A DNA stretch of 64,000 bases from Pseudomonas oryzagri (GCF_020831405.1 NZ_JAJHPU010000043.1:606836-670835); one strand, 5' to 3'. Positions 32,092 through 41,941 are shown, numbered from the stretch's first letter. The notes: generated by a model from the sequence alone, not told the origin. A program made the numbers and translations.

Positions 32092-33162
32092 ATGATCGAG
32101 CACGACCGTTTGCTGGTGCAGATTCTGATGCTGGGCTTGCTCGGTGCCTGTCTGTGGGTGTTGGCGCCGTTCTGGTCGGCGCTGTTCTGGGCGGCGGTGC
32201 TGGCATTCGCCAGCTGGCCGCTGATGCGTGGCCTGACCCACCTGCTGGGCGGCCGGGTGGCCACGGCGGCCGGCATCCTCACCCTCGGCTGGATGCTGCT
32301 GGTGGCGGTGCCGCTGACCTGGCTCGGCTTCAACCTGGCCGACCGCGTTCGCAACGCCATGGCCCTGCTGCGCGACCTGCAGGTCGAAGGCCTGCCGCCG
32401 CCGCCGGACTGGCTGGGCCAGGTGCCGGTGTTCGGCGCGCAACTGAAGCAGCTGTGGACTGCCGTGGATGTGCAGGGCGCCGCGCTGTTCGCCACCCTCA
32501 AGCCGTACATGGGCGAGGTCGGCAACTGGCTCTTGGCGCGCAGCGCGCAGATCGGTGGCGGGGTGCTCGAACTGGTGCTGAGCCTAGTGCTGGTGTTCTT
32601 CTTCTACCGCGATGGCCCGCGTCTGGCCGAATATGCGCACCGCCTGCTGGAGCGCCTGATGGAAGGGCGTGCCGACCACTATCTCGAATTGATCGCCGGC
32701 ACCGTGCAGCGCGTGGTCAACGGCGTGATCGGCACCGCGGCGGCGCAGGCGGTGCTGGCGCTGATCGGCTTCCTCATCGCCGGCGTGCCGGGCGCGCTGG
32801 TGCTGGGCATCCTCACCTTCGTCCTCAGCCTGATTCCCATGGGGCCGCCGCTGGCATGGATTCCCGCCAGCGCCTGGCTGTTCTGGCAGGGCCACTACGG
32901 CATGGGCCTGTTCCTCGCCGTCTGGGGCCTGGTGGTCATCAGCGGCGTGGACAACGTGCTCAAGCCCTACCTGATCAGCCGCGGTGGCAACCTGCCCCTG
33001 GTGGTGGTTCTGCTCGGCGTGTTCGGCGGTATCCTGGCCTTCGGTTTCATGGGCCTGTTCCTCGGCCCGACCCTGCTGGCGGTGGCCTACAACCTGATCG
33101 GCGACTGGATGGCCAACCAGCCGCGGCGGCATTCGTCGCCGCCGCCGGCGGACGCGGGCTGA
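32092..33162 (+). CDS. AI-2E (PerM/TqsA) family transporter
   Basis: 356 aa with 7-8 helices: two at the start (11-30, 31-50), one about 62-82, a soluble stretch of roughly 100 residues, then a C-terminal bundle. The block PGALVLGILTFVLSLIPMGPPLAW and the SRGGNLPLVVVLLGVFGGILAFGFMGLFLGP motif define the family. Members export autoinducer-2 or act as Na+/H+-type exporters; the substrate here is unknown. AAGGAA precedes the ATG. Same direction as its neighbours. Confidence 0.9.
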   Translation: MIEHDRLLVQILMLGLLGACLWVLAPFWSALFWAAVLAFASWPLMRGLTHLLGGRVATAAGILTLGWMLLVAVPLTWLGFNLADRVRNAMALLRDLQVEGLPPPPDWLGQVPVFGAQLKQLWTAVDVQGAALFATLKPYMGEVGNWLLARSAQIGGGVLELVLSLVLVFFFYRDGPRLAEYAHRLLERLMEGRADHYLELIAGTVQRVVNGVIGTAAAQAVLALIGFLIAGVPGALVLGILTFVLSLIPMGPPLAWIPASAWLFWQGHYGMGLFLAVWGLVVISGVDNVLKPYLISRGGNLPLVVVLLGVFGGILAFGFMGLFLGPTLLAVAYNLIGDWMANQPRRHSSPPPADAG

Positions 33163-33207
33163 ATTTCCGGCCGGCGCCTTTCCCTCTCACTCAACGGAAG
33201 AGTTCAT

Positions 33208-34803
33208 ATGCACAAGACAGGAATTGCCCTGGGTCTGCTGGTTGCCGCCGGAGCGGCGGCCACCCTCGCGCCCTGGTATACCGGCACCCAGCTGGAGGGC
33301 ACGTTGCAGGCCGCGATCAGCCGCGGCAACGAGCAGTTGCGCAACGCGCTGCCCGGAGCCAACGCCCGCCTGGAGCTGGTGTCCCTGGAGCGGGGCGTCT
33401 TCTCCAGCACCGCCCGTTACCGGGTCGACCTCGGCCAGGCGTTGGGCGAGGAGGTCGGGCCGGTCGAGCTGCTGTTCACCGATCGCATCGAACATGGCCC
33501 GCTGCCGCTGTCGCGCCTGAAAGCGCTCGACCTGCAGCCGGTGATGGCGCTGAGCACCTTCAACCTCGAGCGTAGCGACAGCGTCCTGCCCTGGTTCGCC
33601 GGCGCGGGCGAGACGGCGCCGCTGAGCGGTGCCCTGGCCATCGGCTACGACAACCGCGTCAACGGCCGCGTCAGCCTGCATCCCCTCGAATTCGCCTCCG
33701 ACGAAGGTCGTCTGCGCTTCTCGGGCATCGACCTGAACCTGACGCTCGGCGCGCAGGCCGAGTCCGTGCACGTCGCCGGCGGCATGGACAACCTGAGCCT
33801 CGACTTCACCGGCGACGCGGGGGCGGTGCAGGTCCGCCTCGACAAGCTGGACCTCACCAGCGACTACCGCCTCGGCCCCTCGGGCTACTACGTCGGCGGC
33901 AGCCGCTCGGAGCTGCGCGAGGCGCGGGTGGAGGCCGTCGGCAAGCCGCCGCTGCTCATGCAGCAGTTGGTGCTGACCGACCGGGTCGACGAGCAGGGCG
34001 GACGGCTTTCCGGCAGCTTCGACTACGACGTCGGCAGCCTCAGTTATGACGGCAAGCCGCTGGGTTCGGCCGGTTTCGGGATGACCTTGGGCAACCTGGA
34101 CGTGGCCGCGGTGCAGCAGCTGGAAGGCTGGTACCGCGAATTCATGGCCCGCCTGGAGGCGCCGCAGACGACCGAGTTCGCGCTGACCGCCGACGATGAG
34201 GAGCGTCTGCGCCAGGGGCTCGAAGCGCTGCTCGCCGGCAAGCCCAGTGTGTCGCTGGACCGTCTGTCGCTGAAGACCGCTGGCGGCGAGAGCCGCTTCA
34301 ACCTCAAGCTCGATTTCGCCAAGCCCGCGTCCTACGAGCTGCCGCCGGCCGAGCTGGCCCGTCAGCTCGTCGCCAGGCTGGACGCGCGTCTGGTGCTGGC
34401 CAAGCCGACGATCCGCGACCTGATCAGCTATCAGGCCTCCCTCGAGCCGGCTGCCGATCCGGCGGCGGTCGCCCAGCAGGCCTCGGAGGCCGCGGAAATG
34501 GCCGGGATGATGGCGACCTCCATGCAGGTGGGGCGCGTGGAAGGCGACAACATCGTCACCAGCCTGAGCTATGCCGACGGCAAGGTCGACTTCAACGGCC
34601 AGGTCATGCCGGCCGAGGAGTTCGCCGGTCTGCTGATGGCCATGGTGCCGCCCGAGGCGCTGGGCATGCTGTCGGGGGCGGCCGCGGCGGGCGAAATGTC
34701 CGGCCTTGGCGAGGCGCCGGCCGACCTGGGCGAGCTCGTCGAGCCGGTGGACGAGTCCGCCAGCGAGATGGAGCAGGCGCTGGAAAGCACCACCGAGGAG
34801 TGA
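33208..34803 (+). CDS. DUF945 (YdgA-like) envelope protein
   Basis: 531 aa. A single N-terminal hydrophobic segment (IALGLLVAAGAAATLAPWYTG) acts as signal or anchor. A long beta-rich periplasmic domain follows (LELVSLERGVFSSTARYRVDL ...). The C-terminal 90 residues are rich in Met, Glu and Ala and probably disordered (EMSGLGEAPADLGELVEPVDESASEMEQ). Matches the YdgA/DUF945 family, whose members look AsmA-like but have no assigned role. It is convergent with the patatin gene. Confidence 0.85.
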   Translation: MHKTGIALGLLVAAGAAATLAPWYTGTQLEGTLQAAISRGNEQLRNALPGANARLELVSLERGVFSSTARYRVDLGQALGEEVGPVELLFTDRIEHGPLPLSRLKALDLQPVMALSTFNLERSDSVLPWFAGAGETAPLSGALAIGYDNRVNGRVSLHPLEFASDEGRLRFSGIDLNLTLGAQAESVHVAGGMDNLSLDFTGDAGAVQVRLDKLDLTSDYRLGPSGYYVGGSRSELREARVEAVGKPPLLMQQLVLTDRVDEQGGRLSGSFDYDVGSLSYDGKPLGSAGFGMTLGNLDVAAVQQLEGWYREFMARLEAPQTTEFALTADDEERLRQGLEALLAGKPSVSLDRLSLKTAGGESRFNLKLDFAKPASYELPPAELARQLVARLDARLVLAKPTIRDLISYQASLEPAADPAAVAQQASEAAEMAGMMATSMQVGRVEGDNIVTSLSYADGKVDFNGQVMPAEEFAGLLMAMVPPEALGMLSGAAAAGEMSGLGEAPADLGELVEPVDESASEMEQALESTTEE

Positions 34804-34810
34804 CGCGGGC

Positions 34811-34843
34811 GGCGGCGGGGGGCGGTGCGAGCCTCCCGCCGCC
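34811..34843. terminator. GC-rich hairpin between convergent genes
   Basis: GGCGGCGGG / CCCGCCGCC stem with a ~15-base loop, between the ends of the DUF945 and patatin genes. TTGCC follows on the plus strand. Weak terminator candidate. Confidence 0.4.
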
Positions 34844-34848
34844 TTGCC

Positions 34849-35832
34849 TCAGTCGTGGTGCCGTTCGTACTTGTCCAGCGAGTCGCCGGTGATCTGCCGG
34901 CCGAGGGCGATCAGCTCCGGTGCCTTGTAGAACTCGAAGAAGCGGCACACCCGCTTCGGCACGTTGATCAGGATGTCCGGCGGATAGCCGGCGATCTTGT
35001 ACTGGCCCAGCGAGTTCTGCATCACCTCGATGCTCTGGTTGATCATCTCCAGCACGCTGGCCGGCGCCTCGTTCTCCACCACGTGCAGGTGGCTGGCCTT
35101 GGTCGCGACGACGCCGCGGGTCGAGCCGGCCGCTTCCAGATCCACAGAGCCATCGAGCAGGGCGGGCAGCTCGCTGTCCTCGCGGTGGCGGAACGGCAGG
35201 CGCGAGCCCAGCGCGCCGATCAACTGGTCGAGGCGGCTCTTCAGCGCCTGCGGCCGCTCGATCACCGGCAGCTCGTACTGCACCTGGTTGCTGGAGTTGA
35301 CGTTGACCGCGACGATCAGGTCGCAACGGCTGGCCACCACCGGGACGATCGGGATCGGGTTGAGCAACCCGCCGTCGACCAGCACCCGCGAGCCCTGCAC
35401 CACCGGGGTGAACAGGCTGGGGATCGCCGCCGAGGCGCGCATCGCCTGGTGCAGGCAGCCCTCCTGGAACCAGACTTCCTGCTGGTTGGTCAGGTCGGTG
35501 GCCACCGCGGTGTAGGGGATCGGCAGGTCCTCGATGTTGATCTCGCCGAGAAACCTGCGAATCCGCCCGAATACCCGCTCGCCGCGGATCGCGCCCAGCG
35601 AGAAGCTGACGTCGAGCAGGCGCAGCAGGTCCAGGTAGTCCAGGGTTTCCACCCAATCGCGGTATTCGGGCAGCTTGCCTGCCGCGTAGATGCCTCCGAT
35701 CACCGCGCCCATCGAGCTGCCGGCGATGCAGCCGATCTCGTAGCCGCGCGCTTCCAGCTCCTCGATCACACCGATATGCGCATAACCACGGGCGCCGCCC
35801 GAGCCCAGTACCAGCGCGACAGTTTTGCCCAT
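34849..35832 (-). CDS. Patatin-like phospholipase (RssA/YchK type)
   Basis: 327 aa, cytoplasmic. Oxyanion loop GSGGARG (10-16). Nucleophile elbow GSSMG (38-42, Ser40). The second catalytic residue is in VDGGLLNPIP. The C-terminal half (KSRLDQLIGALGSR...) matches bacterial patatins of the RssA group. I chose the ATG at 35832 (MGKTVALVLG), which has GGGGGA upstream. The in-frame ATG six codons earlier overlaps that ribosome-binding site. Probably a lysophospholipase or acyl hydrolase. Convergent with the DUF945 gene and divergent from selD. Confidence 0.88.
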   Translation of the reverse strand: MGKTVALVLGSGGARGYAHIGVIEELEARGYEIGCIAGSSMGAVIGGIYAAGKLPEYRDWVETLDYLDLLRLLDVSFSLGAIRGERVFGRIRRFLGEINIEDLPIPYTAVATDLTNQQEVWFQEGCLHQAMRASAAIPSLFTPVVQGSRVLVDGGLLNPIPIVPVVASRCDLIVAVNVNSSNQVQYELPVIERPQALKSRLDQLIGALGSRLPFRHREDSELPALLDGSVDLEAAGSTRGVVATKASHLHVVENEAPASVLEMINQSIEVMQNSLGQYKIAGYPPDILINVPKRVCRFFEFYKAPELIALGRQITGDSLDKYERHHD

Positions 35833-36019
35833 GATGGATTCCCCCTGCAAAAGTGGCCGAAGTGTCCGCTACAGGCTCCCCGGCCGGGTATCGCGGCTGT
35901 GTATGTGCGTATCCTCCACGGCCATGGATTGAGTATGGACCCCGCCGGCCGGGCCGTGGGTGTTACCCCATGCCCTTTGCTAGAATCGGCGGCTTCGAGA
36001 ATGACCCCGGAGTGCCTCC

Positions 36020-37054
36020 ATGAGCGAACCGATCCGCCTCACCCAGTACAGCCACGGCGCCGGCTGTGGCTGCAAGATTTCCCCCAAGGTGCTGGAAGTG
36101 ATCCTCGCCGGCAGCGGTGCGCAGAACCTCGATCCGAAACTGTGGGTCGGCAACGCCTCGCGCGACGACGCGGCGGTGTACGCCATCGACGAGGAGCGCG
36201 GGGTGGTTTCCACCACCGACTTTTTCATGCCTATCGTCGACGATCCCTTCGACTTTGGCCGCATCGCCGCCACCAACGCGATCAGCGACATCTACGCCAT
36301 GGGCGGCGACCCGCTGATGGCCATCGCCATCCTCGGCTGGCCGGTCAACGTGCTGGCGCCGGAGGTGGCCCGTGAGGTGATCCGGGGTGGCCGTTCGGTG
36401 TGCGACGAGGCGGGTATCCCGCTGGCCGGCGGCCACTCCATCGACGCGCCCGAGCCGATCTTCGGCCTGGCGGTCACCGGCATCGTCGCCAAGCGCTTCA
36501 TGAAGCGCAACGACACCGCCACCGCGGGCTGCAAGCTGTACCTGTCCAAGCCGCTGGGCATCGGCATCCTCACCACCGCCGAGAAGAAGGGCAAGCTGCG
36601 CGCCGAGGACGTGGGCGTGGCCCGTGACTGGATGTGTACCCTGAACAAGCCCGGCGCGCGCTTCGGCAAGCTGGAGCAGGTTCGGGCGATGACCGACGTC
36701 ACCGGCTTCGGCCTGCTCGGCCACCTGGTGGAGATGGCCGACGGCAGCGGCCTGACCGCGCGCATCGACTATGCCGCGGTGCCGCGCATCGAAGGCGTCG
36801 ATCACTACCTGGACCAGGGCTGCGTGCCTGGCGGCACCCTGCGCAACTTCGACAGCTACGGCGACAAGATCGCCCCGCTGCCGGAGGTGCAGAAGCTGCT
36901 GCTCTGCGACCCGCAGACCAGCGGCGGCCTGCTGCTCGCCGTGGAGCCCGAGGGCGAGGCCGAGTTCCTCGCCGTCGCCGCCGAACTGGGCCTCGCGCTG
37001 GCGCCGATCGGCGAACTGGTGGCCCGACAGAGCTACGCGGTAGAGGTGCTCTGA
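36020..37054 (+). CDS. selD: Selenide, water dikinase
   Basis: Makes selenophosphate from selenide and ATP. 344 aa. The N-terminal motif GAGCGCK contains Cys16 and Cys18 plus Lys19, so this is the Cys rather than the selenocysteine form. The ATP-binding PurM-like regions ([40 protein letters not shown]) are complete. It overlaps selU by one base, so here the selenium is directed to tRNA 2-selenouridine. No selA/selB or selC is visible in the window. Confidence 0.97.
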   Translation: MSEPIRLTQYSHGAGCGCKISPKVLEVILAGSGAQNLDPKLWVGNASRDDAAVYAIDEERGVVSTTDFFMPIVDDPFDFGRIAATNAISDIYAMGGDPLMAIAILGWPVNVLAPEVAREVIRGGRSVCDEAGIPLAGGHSIDAPEPIFGLAVTGIVAKRFMKRNDTATAGCKLYLSKPLGIGILTTAEKKGKLRAEDVGVARDWMCTLNKPGARFGKLEQVRAMTDVTGFGLLGHLVEMADGSGLTARIDYAAVPRIEGVDHYLDQGCVPGGTLRNFDSYGDKIAPLPEVQKLLLCDPQTSGGLLLAVEPEGEAEFLAVAAELGLALAPIGELVARQSYAVEVL

Positions 37055-38154
37055 TGCGTCCCAACAGTGCCCATTACCGCGACATCTTCCTCGCCGACGT
37101 GCCGATGATGGACGTGCGCGCCCCGGTGGAATACACCAAGGGTGCCTTCCCCAACACGGTCAACCTGCCGCTGATGAACGACATCGAGCGCCAGAAGGTC
37201 GGCACCAGCTACAAGCAGCACGGCCAGGCGGCCGCCATCGAACTGGGCCACCAGCTGGTGCGCGGCCCGCTCAAGGCCGAGCGCATCGAGGCCTGGGCCG
37301 CCTTCGCCCGCGCCAACCCCGACGGCTACCTGTATTGCTTCCGCGGCGGCCTGCGCTCGCAGATCACCCAGCAGTGGCTCAAGGACGAGGCCGGCATCGA
37401 CTACCCGCGGGTGATCGGCGGCTACAAGGCGCTGCGCAACTTCCTGATCGACACCACCGACGCCGCGGTCGCCGAGTGCGACTTCGTGATCGTCGGCGGC
37501 ATGACAGGCACCGGCAAGACCGAGGTGCTCGCCCAGCTCGACAACGCCGTCGACCTGGAAAGGCACGCCAACCATCGCGGTTCCAGCTTCGGCAAGCACG
37601 CCACCGGCCAGCCCGGGCAGATCGACTTCGAGAACCTGCTGGCCATCGACCTGCTGAAGAAGCGCGCTGCCGGCATGCAGTCCTTCGTCCTCGAGGACGA
37701 GAGCCGGCTGATCGGCAGCTGCTCGCTGCCGCTGCCGCTGCACCAGGGCATGCAGGAGTACCCGCTGGTGTGGCTGGAGGACAGCCTGGAAGGGCGCGTC
37801 GAGCGCATCCTCGGCGACTACGTGATCGACCTGTCCGCCGAGTTCGTCGCCCTGCACGGCGAGGAGCAGGGCCTGGCGGCCTTCGCCGAACGTCTGCAGC
37901 AGAGCCTCAGGAACATCGTCAGACGCCTGGGCGGCGAGCGCTACCAGCGCCTGGCGGCGATCATGGACGCGGCGCTGGCCGAACAGCAGCGCAGCGGTGC
38001 GGTCGACCTGCACCGCGGCTGGATCGAGGGCCTGCTCGGCGAATACTACGACCCGATGTACGCCTACCAACGCGAGAGCAAGGCGGTGCGCATCGAGTTC
38101 AGCGGCGACCAGCGGGCGGTGGTCGAGTACCTGCGCCAGCGCGCGCGGCGCTGA
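37054..38154 (+). CDS. selU: tRNA 2-selenouridine synthase
   Basis: Replaces sulfur by selenium in 2-thiouridine at the wobble base of Lys/Glu/Gln tRNAs. 366 aa. The rhodanese domain (1-125) has catalytic Cys95 in [13 protein letters not shown]-loop domain follows with Walker [11 protein letters not shown] (148-157) and the conserved HRGSSFG. The ATG at 37054 overlaps the selD stop (TGATG). The frame is open upstream only as a shadow of selD. Also called mnmH or ybbB. A strong hairpin ends the selD-selU operon. Confidence 0.96.
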   Translation: MRPNSAHYRDIFLADVPMMDVRAPVEYTKGAFPNTVNLPLMNDIERQKVGTSYKQHGQAAAIELGHQLVRGPLKAERIEAWAAFARANPDGYLYCFRGGLRSQITQQWLKDEAGIDYPRVIGGYKALRNFLIDTTDAAVAECDFVIVGGMTGTGKTEVLAQLDNAVDLERHANHRGSSFGKHATGQPGQIDFENLLAIDLLKKRAAGMQSFVLEDESRLIGSCSLPLPLHQGMQEYPLVWLEDSLEGRVERILGDYVIDLSAEFVALHGEEQGLAAFAERLQQSLRNIVRRLGGERYQRLAAIMDAALAEQQRSGAVDLHRGWIEGLLGEYYDPMYAYQRESKAVRIEFSGDQRAVVEYLRQRARR

Positions 38155-38175
38155 GGTTTCCCCGGCGCAACGCAG

Positions 38176-38207
38176 AAGGGGACGTGCCCGGCCAGGCACG
38201 TCCCCTT
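38176..38207. terminator. Hairpin between selU and modG (convergent)
   Basis: A perfect 13-bp stem (AAGGGGACGTGCC / GGCACGTCCCCTT) with a six-base loop, followed on the plus strand by TGTCATTTGC. Probably ends selDU and possibly modG as well. Confidence 0.8.
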
Positions 38208-38228
38208 GTCATTTGCGCTGCGGCCGGA

Positions 38229-38657
38229 TCAGGCCGGCACGCCGAGGATCACGTTGGATGCCTTGATCAGCGCGGTGGCGGCGGAGCCGGGCTTGAGGCC
38301 CAGCTCGCTCACCGCTTCGCGGGTGACGATGGAGGTGACCTCGGTGCCGCCGGCCAGGGTCAGGACCACCTCCGTGTTGACCGAGCCCGGCTCGATGCTC
38401 TTCACCGTGCCGCGCAGCTGGTTGCGTGCCGACAGGCGCACGCCGCTGTCGTCCGTCATCAGCAGCACCCAGGGCGCCTTGACGATGGCCAGCACTTCGG
38501 CGCCCTCGGCCAGTTCCAGCGACTTCACGCTTTCCATGGTCACCACGGCGACCAGCTGGTCGCTGCCGCCCAGGTCGACGGCGACTTCCGCATTCACCGC
38601 ACCCGGCTGCAGGGCGCTGATGGTTCCCTTGAAGACGTTGCGCGCGCTGATTTTCAT
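38229..38657 (-). CDS. modG: Molbindin ModG (two Mop domains)
   Basis: Cytoplasmic molybdate-storage or buffering protein. 142 aa made of two tandem TOBE/Mop domains: 1-70, opening with KISARNVFKG, and 72-142, opening with RLSARNQLRG. The SARN motifs contact molybdate in ModG/Mop structures. I chose the ATG at 38657, where the Mop domain begins and AAGGAA lies upstream. The open frame continues 13 codons further without features. Divergent from modE across 206 bp. The modG / modE arrangement is like that of Azotobacter vinelandii. Confidence 0.92.
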   Translation of the reverse strand: MKISARNVFKGTISALQPGAVNAEVAVDLGGSDQLVAVVTMESVKSLELAEGAEVLAIVKAPWVLLMTDDSGVRLSARNQLRGTVKSIEPGSVNTEVVLTLAGGTEVTSIVTREAVSELGLKPGSAATALIKASNVILGVPA

Positions 38658-38696
38658 GACGAGTTCCTTTTGCAAATCCTGGAGGGTTTGGTACAT

Positions 38697-38722
38697 CCGC
38701 TATGTGTGCGACGACATAGGCG
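38697..38722. promoter_or_regulatory. Candidate ModE operator in the modG-modE spacer
   Basis: An interrupted palindrome, CGCTATGT - 8 bp - ACATAGGCG, resembles the ModE consensus (CGxTATAT ... ATATAxCG). It lies 40-65 bp upstream of modG. Assignment is by similarity only. Confidence 0.45.
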
Positions 38723-38820
38723 TGTCGGAAAGCCCACCACCGCGTCATGGACAACAGCTTAAGGATGCCGTTTATAGCGTTTCAACCATCGGAAATGGCC
38801 TTTGGTATGAAGCTTGCCTC

Positions 38821-38840
38821 CTATAAAGTCATCGCTATAG
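38821..38840. promoter_or_regulatory. Second candidate ModE site, in front of modE
   Basis: CTATAAAGTCATCGCTATAG has inverted CTATA ends and contains ATCGCTATA, close to the ModE half-site ATCGCTATATA. It is 24 bp before the modE ATG, suggesting autorepression. Confidence 0.45.
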
Positions 38841-38863
38841 ATAAGTCAGCAGGACCAGGGCAA

Positions 38864-39676
38864 ATGACCTCCACCCGCTTTCTCGCGCGCATGTCGCTGG
38901 ACACCGACGTCGGCACCGCGCTTTCCGATACCCGCATCCGCCTGCTCGAGGCGATCGAGCGCGAGGGGTCGATCAACCGTGCTGCCAAAACCGTGCCGCT
39001 GTCCTACAAGGCGGCCTGGGATGCCATCGACACCATCAACAACCTGGCGCCGGAGCCGCTGGTGACGCGGGTTTCCGGCGGACGGCAGGGCGGCGGGACG
39101 CAGCTCACCGAATACGGCCGGCGCATCGTGGCGATGTACCGAGCGCTGGAAATCGAATACCAGGCCGCCCTCGACCGCCTGTCCGCGCGTCTCGACGAGG
39201 TCAGCGGCGGCGACATCCAGGCCTTCCAGCGCCTGATGCACTCGATGAGCATGAAGACCAGCGCGCGCAACCAGTTCGCCGGCACCGTCACCGGCCTGCG
39301 TGTCGGCGGAGTCGACTACGAAGTGCGCATCCGCCTCGACGAGCACACCGAGATCGCCGCCATCATCACCAACGCCAGCGCGGAAAACCTCGGCCTGGCC
39401 ATCGGCAAGGAGGTGTTCGCGCTGGTCAAGTCCTCCTCGGTGATGCTCACCACCGAGCGCGGCGTGAAGCTCACCGCGCGCAACCAGCTGTGGGGCGAGG
39501 TCGCCCAGGTCTACGAGGGGCCGGTGAACAGTGAGGTGACCCTGGTGCTGCCGTCCGGGCGCAGCGTGACCTGCGTGGTCACCGCCGACAGCTGCGCGGC
39601 GCTGGGCCTCGCGCCGGGCGTCGAGGCCTGCGCGTTCTTCAAGTCGTCCAGCGTGATCCTCGCGGCCTACGACTGA
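38864..39676 (+). CDS. modE: Molybdate-responsive transcriptional regulator ModE
   Basis: 270 aa. The N-terminal winged helix-turn-helix (about 15-110) contains the LysR-like GSINRAAKTVPLSYKAAWDAID helix pair and GGRQGGGTQLTEYG wing. Two C-terminal Mop domains follow (about 130-198 and 201-268), with SARNQ at 133-137 and TARNQ at 204-208, where molybdate binds. The ATG at 38864 is the family start; a longer frame from 38747 would include the operator. Normally represses the mod genes when molybdate is plentiful. It is followed by modB and modC, with no modA between. Confidence 0.95.
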   Translation: MTSTRFLARMSLDTDVGTALSDTRIRLLEAIEREGSINRAAKTVPLSYKAAWDAIDTINNLAPEPLVTRVSGGRQGGGTQLTEYGRRIVAMYRALEIEYQAALDRLSARLDEVSGGDIQAFQRLMHSMSMKTSARNQFAGTVTGLRVGGVDYEVRIRLDEHTEIAAIITNASAENLGLAIGKEVFALVKSSSVMLTTERGVKLTARNQLWGEVAQVYEGPVNSEVTLVLPSGRSVTCVVTADSCAALGLAPGVEACAFFKSSSVILAAYD

Positions 39677-39693
39677 GCAGAGCGGAGTCGTCC

Positions 39694-39789
39694 ATGAGCC
39701 ATTCGCCGTTGTGCTGCATCGCCAATCCGCAGGGCCTGATTGAGGCGTGGCTGACAGATCGCCGACGGGAGCCCGGCCGATGCCGCTGA
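39694..39789 (+). CDS. Short ORF (31 aa) in place of modA
   Basis: An ATG with GGAG seven bases upstream opens 31 codons that overlap the modB start (39780) out of frame. The peptide ([14 protein letters not shown]...) resembles no ModA end that I know and has no signal peptide. It may be a translational-coupling leader for modB or a scar of modA loss. Weakly supported. Confidence 0.25.
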   Translation: MSHSPLCCIANPQGLIEAWLTDRRREPGRCR

Positions 39790-40460
39790 CCGACCAGGAT
39801 TTCGCCGCCCTGCGCCTGACGCTGGAGCTGGCCTCGTTGACCACCGTGTTGCTGCTGCTGATCGGCACGCCGATCGCCTGGTGGCTGGCGCACACCCGTT
39901 CGCCGCTCAAGGGGCCGGTGGGCGCGCTGGTGGCGCTGCCGCTGGTGCTGCCGCCGACCGTGCTCGGCTTCTACCTGCTGGTGACGATGGGCCCGCACGG
40001 CCCGGTCGGCCAGCTGACCCAGACGCTTGGCCTGGGCACGCTGCCGTTCACCTTCGCCGGCCTGGTGGTCGGCTCGGTGTTCTACTCGATGCCCTTCGTC
40101 GTGCAGCCGCTGCAGAACGCCTTCGAGGCGATCGGCGAGCGGCCGCTGGAGGTGGCCGCGACCCTGCGCGCCAGCCCGTGGGACACCTTCTTCAGCGTGG
40201 TGCTGCCGCTGGCCCGTCCCGGCTTCGTCACCGCCTCCATCCTCGGCTTCGCCCACACCGTCGGCGAGTTCGGCGTGGTGCTGATGATCGGTGGCAACAT
40301 CCCCGAGCGTACCCGCACCGTCTCGGTGCAGATCTTCGACCATGTCGAGTCGATGAAATACGCCGAGGCGCACTGGCTGGCCGGTGGCATGGTGGTGTTT
40401 TCCTTCCTGGTGCTGCTCGCACTCTATTCCAGCCGGCGCGGCAAGCCGGGTCTGGGCTGA
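39780..40460 (+). CDS. modB: Molybdate ABC transporter permease
   Basis: 226 aa with five hydrophobic helices. The cytoplasmic coupling loop is [29 protein letters not shown] (EAA motif). N terminus [37 protein letters not shown] is typical of ModB. The ATG at 39780 is preceded by GGGAG. An upstream in-frame GTG/ATG set (from 39747) is not used in relatives. It lies 20 bp before modC. The periplasmic partner ModA is not encoded in the window. Confidence 0.95.
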   Translation: MPLTDQDFAALRLTLELASLTTVLLLLIGTPIAWWLAHTRSPLKGPVGALVALPLVLPPTVLGFYLLVTMGPHGPVGQLTQTLGLGTLPFTFAGLVVGSVFYSMPFVVQPLQNAFEAIGERPLEVAATLRASPWDTFFSVVLPLARPGFVTASILGFAHTVGEFGVVLMIGGNIPERTRTVSVQIFDHVESMKYAEAHWLAGGMVVFSFLVLLALYSSRRGKPGLG

Positions 40461-40480
40461 TCGGACGGGAGTCCCTGTAC

Positions 40481-41593
40481 ATGAACGCCGCACTCGAACC
40501 CGCCCTGGCCGACCGCATCCACGCCCGTTTCCGTCTGGGCTGGGGCGGTTTCGCCCTGGATGTCGACCTGCAGTTGCCCGGTCGCGGCGTCACCGCGCTG
40601 TTCGGCCATTCGGGCTCGGGCAAGACCACCTGTCTGCGCTGCTTCGCCGGCCTGGAGCGGGCCGCCGAGGGCTACCTGGCGGTCAACGGCGAGCTGTGGC
40701 AGGACAGCGCCGCCGGCGTCTTCGTGCCCACCCACCAGCGCCCGCTGGGTTACGTGTTCCAGGAGGCCAGTCTGTTCCCGCACCTAAACGTGCGACGCAA
40801 CCTGGAGTACGGCCTGAAGCGGGTCGACGCATCCAGCCGGCGGGTGTCCTGGGAGCACGTCATGGAGCTGCTCGGTATCGGCCATCTGCTCGAGCGCATG
40901 CCCGGCCACCTGTCCGGCGGCGAGCGGCAGCGGGTCGGCATCGCCCGCGCGCTGCTCACCAGCCCGCGTCTGCTGCTGATGGACGAGCCGCTGGCGGCGC
41001 TGGACCTGAAGCGCAAGAACGAGATCCTGCCCTACCTCGAGCGCCTGCACGACGAGCTGGATATCCCGGTGCTCTACGTCAGCCATGCCCCGGACGAGGT
41101 GGCGCGCCTGGCCGACCATCTGGTGCTGCTCGACCAGGGCCGGGTGGTCGCCCAGGGACCGCTGCAGCAGACCCTGGCGCGCCTCGACCTGCCCACTGCC
41201 TTGGGCGAGGACGCCGGCGTGGTGATCGAGGCGTACGTGGCCGACCACGACCAGGCCTATCATCTGACCCGCCTGGCCTTTACCGGCGGCTCCGTGCTGG
41301 TTGCCCGCCGGCCCGAGGCGGTCGGCCAGCGCCTGCGCTTTCGCGTGCATGCCCGCGACGTCAGCCTGGCGCTGTCGCGCTGCGAGGACACCAGCATCAC
41401 CAACGTGATCGCCGCCACGGTCTGCGAGCTGGCCGCGGCGGACACCCCGGCCCACCTGCTGGTGCGCCTGGAGGCGGACGGCACGCCGCTGCTGGCGCGC
41501 ATCACCCGCCGCTCCAGCGACCACCTCGGCCTGGCGCCGGGCTTGCGGTTGTGGGCGCAGATCAAGGCGGTGGCCCTGCTCGGCGAGAGTTGA
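40481..41593 (+). CDS. modC: Molybdate ABC transporter ATP-binding protein
   Basis: 370 aa. Walker [10 protein letters not shown] (42-50), Q loop [11 protein letters not shown], signature LSGGERQR, Walker [13 protein letters not shown] and switch His in YVSHAPDEV. The C-terminal Mop/TOBE domain (about 300-368) gives molybdate-dependent regulation of uptake. GGGAG precedes the ATG. With ModB it would import molybdate needed for the nitrate reductase encoded 5 kb downstream. Confidence 0.96.
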   Translation: MNAALEPALADRIHARFRLGWGGFALDVDLQLPGRGVTALFGHSGSGKTTCLRCFAGLERAAEGYLAVNGELWQDSAAGVFVPTHQRPLGYVFQEASLFPHLNVRRNLEYGLKRVDASSRRVSWEHVMELLGIGHLLERMPGHLSGGERQRVGIARALLTSPRLLLMDEPLAALDLKRKNEILPYLERLHDELDIPVLYVSHAPDEVARLADHLVLLDQGRVVAQGPLQQTLARLDLPTALGEDAGVVIEAYVADHDQAYHLTRLAFTGGSVLVARRPEAVGQRLRFRVHARDVSLALSRCEDTSITNVIAATVCELAAADTPAHLLVRLEADGTPLLARITRRSSDHLGLAPGLRLWAQIKAVALLGES

Positions 41594-41659
41594 GGGCGGA
41601 CTAACCACTTCCCGCGCCGCTCACTAGACTGGGGAAAGTCCCTGCACGGAGATGCGACG

Positions 41660-41941
41660 ATGAGGAAGAGCTGGATGGTGTTGCCGCTGATCGCCCTGAC
41701 CCTGGCCGGCTGTGCGGGCAAGACGCAGAACCGCGACGGCTGCGCCTACTCGCTGGACACCGCCTGGAAGGAACTGGACATCGCCAAGGCCGAAGGTTTC
41801 GCCGGCACCGTCAGTTACTCCAAGGCCCTGTCGCTGCTCACCGCGGCCAAGACCCAGCAGCAGTTCGAGGCCTACGACGGCTGCGTGCAGAAGGCCGAGC
41901 GGGCGCGTTTCTACATCCTCGAGTCGCGCGCCGGGCGGTGA
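41660..41941 (+). CDS. Small lipoprotein, 93 aa
   Basis: Signal peptide MRKSWMVLPLIALTLAGC with lipobox LAGC (Cys18). The mature part has two more cysteines (DGCAYSL, DGCVQKAE) that could form a disulfide. The rest is helical, with repeated Ala/Lys spacing (WKELDIAKAEGFAGTVSYSKALSLLTAAKTQQQFEAY). This resembles small alpha-helical lipoproteins of pseudomonads with no known function. It follows modC by 66 bp but is probably independent. Confidence 0.75.
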   Translation: MRKSWMVLPLIALTLAGCAGKTQNRDGCAYSLDTAWKELDIAKAEGFAGTVSYSKALSLLTAAKTQQQFEAYDGCVQKAERARFYILESRAGR

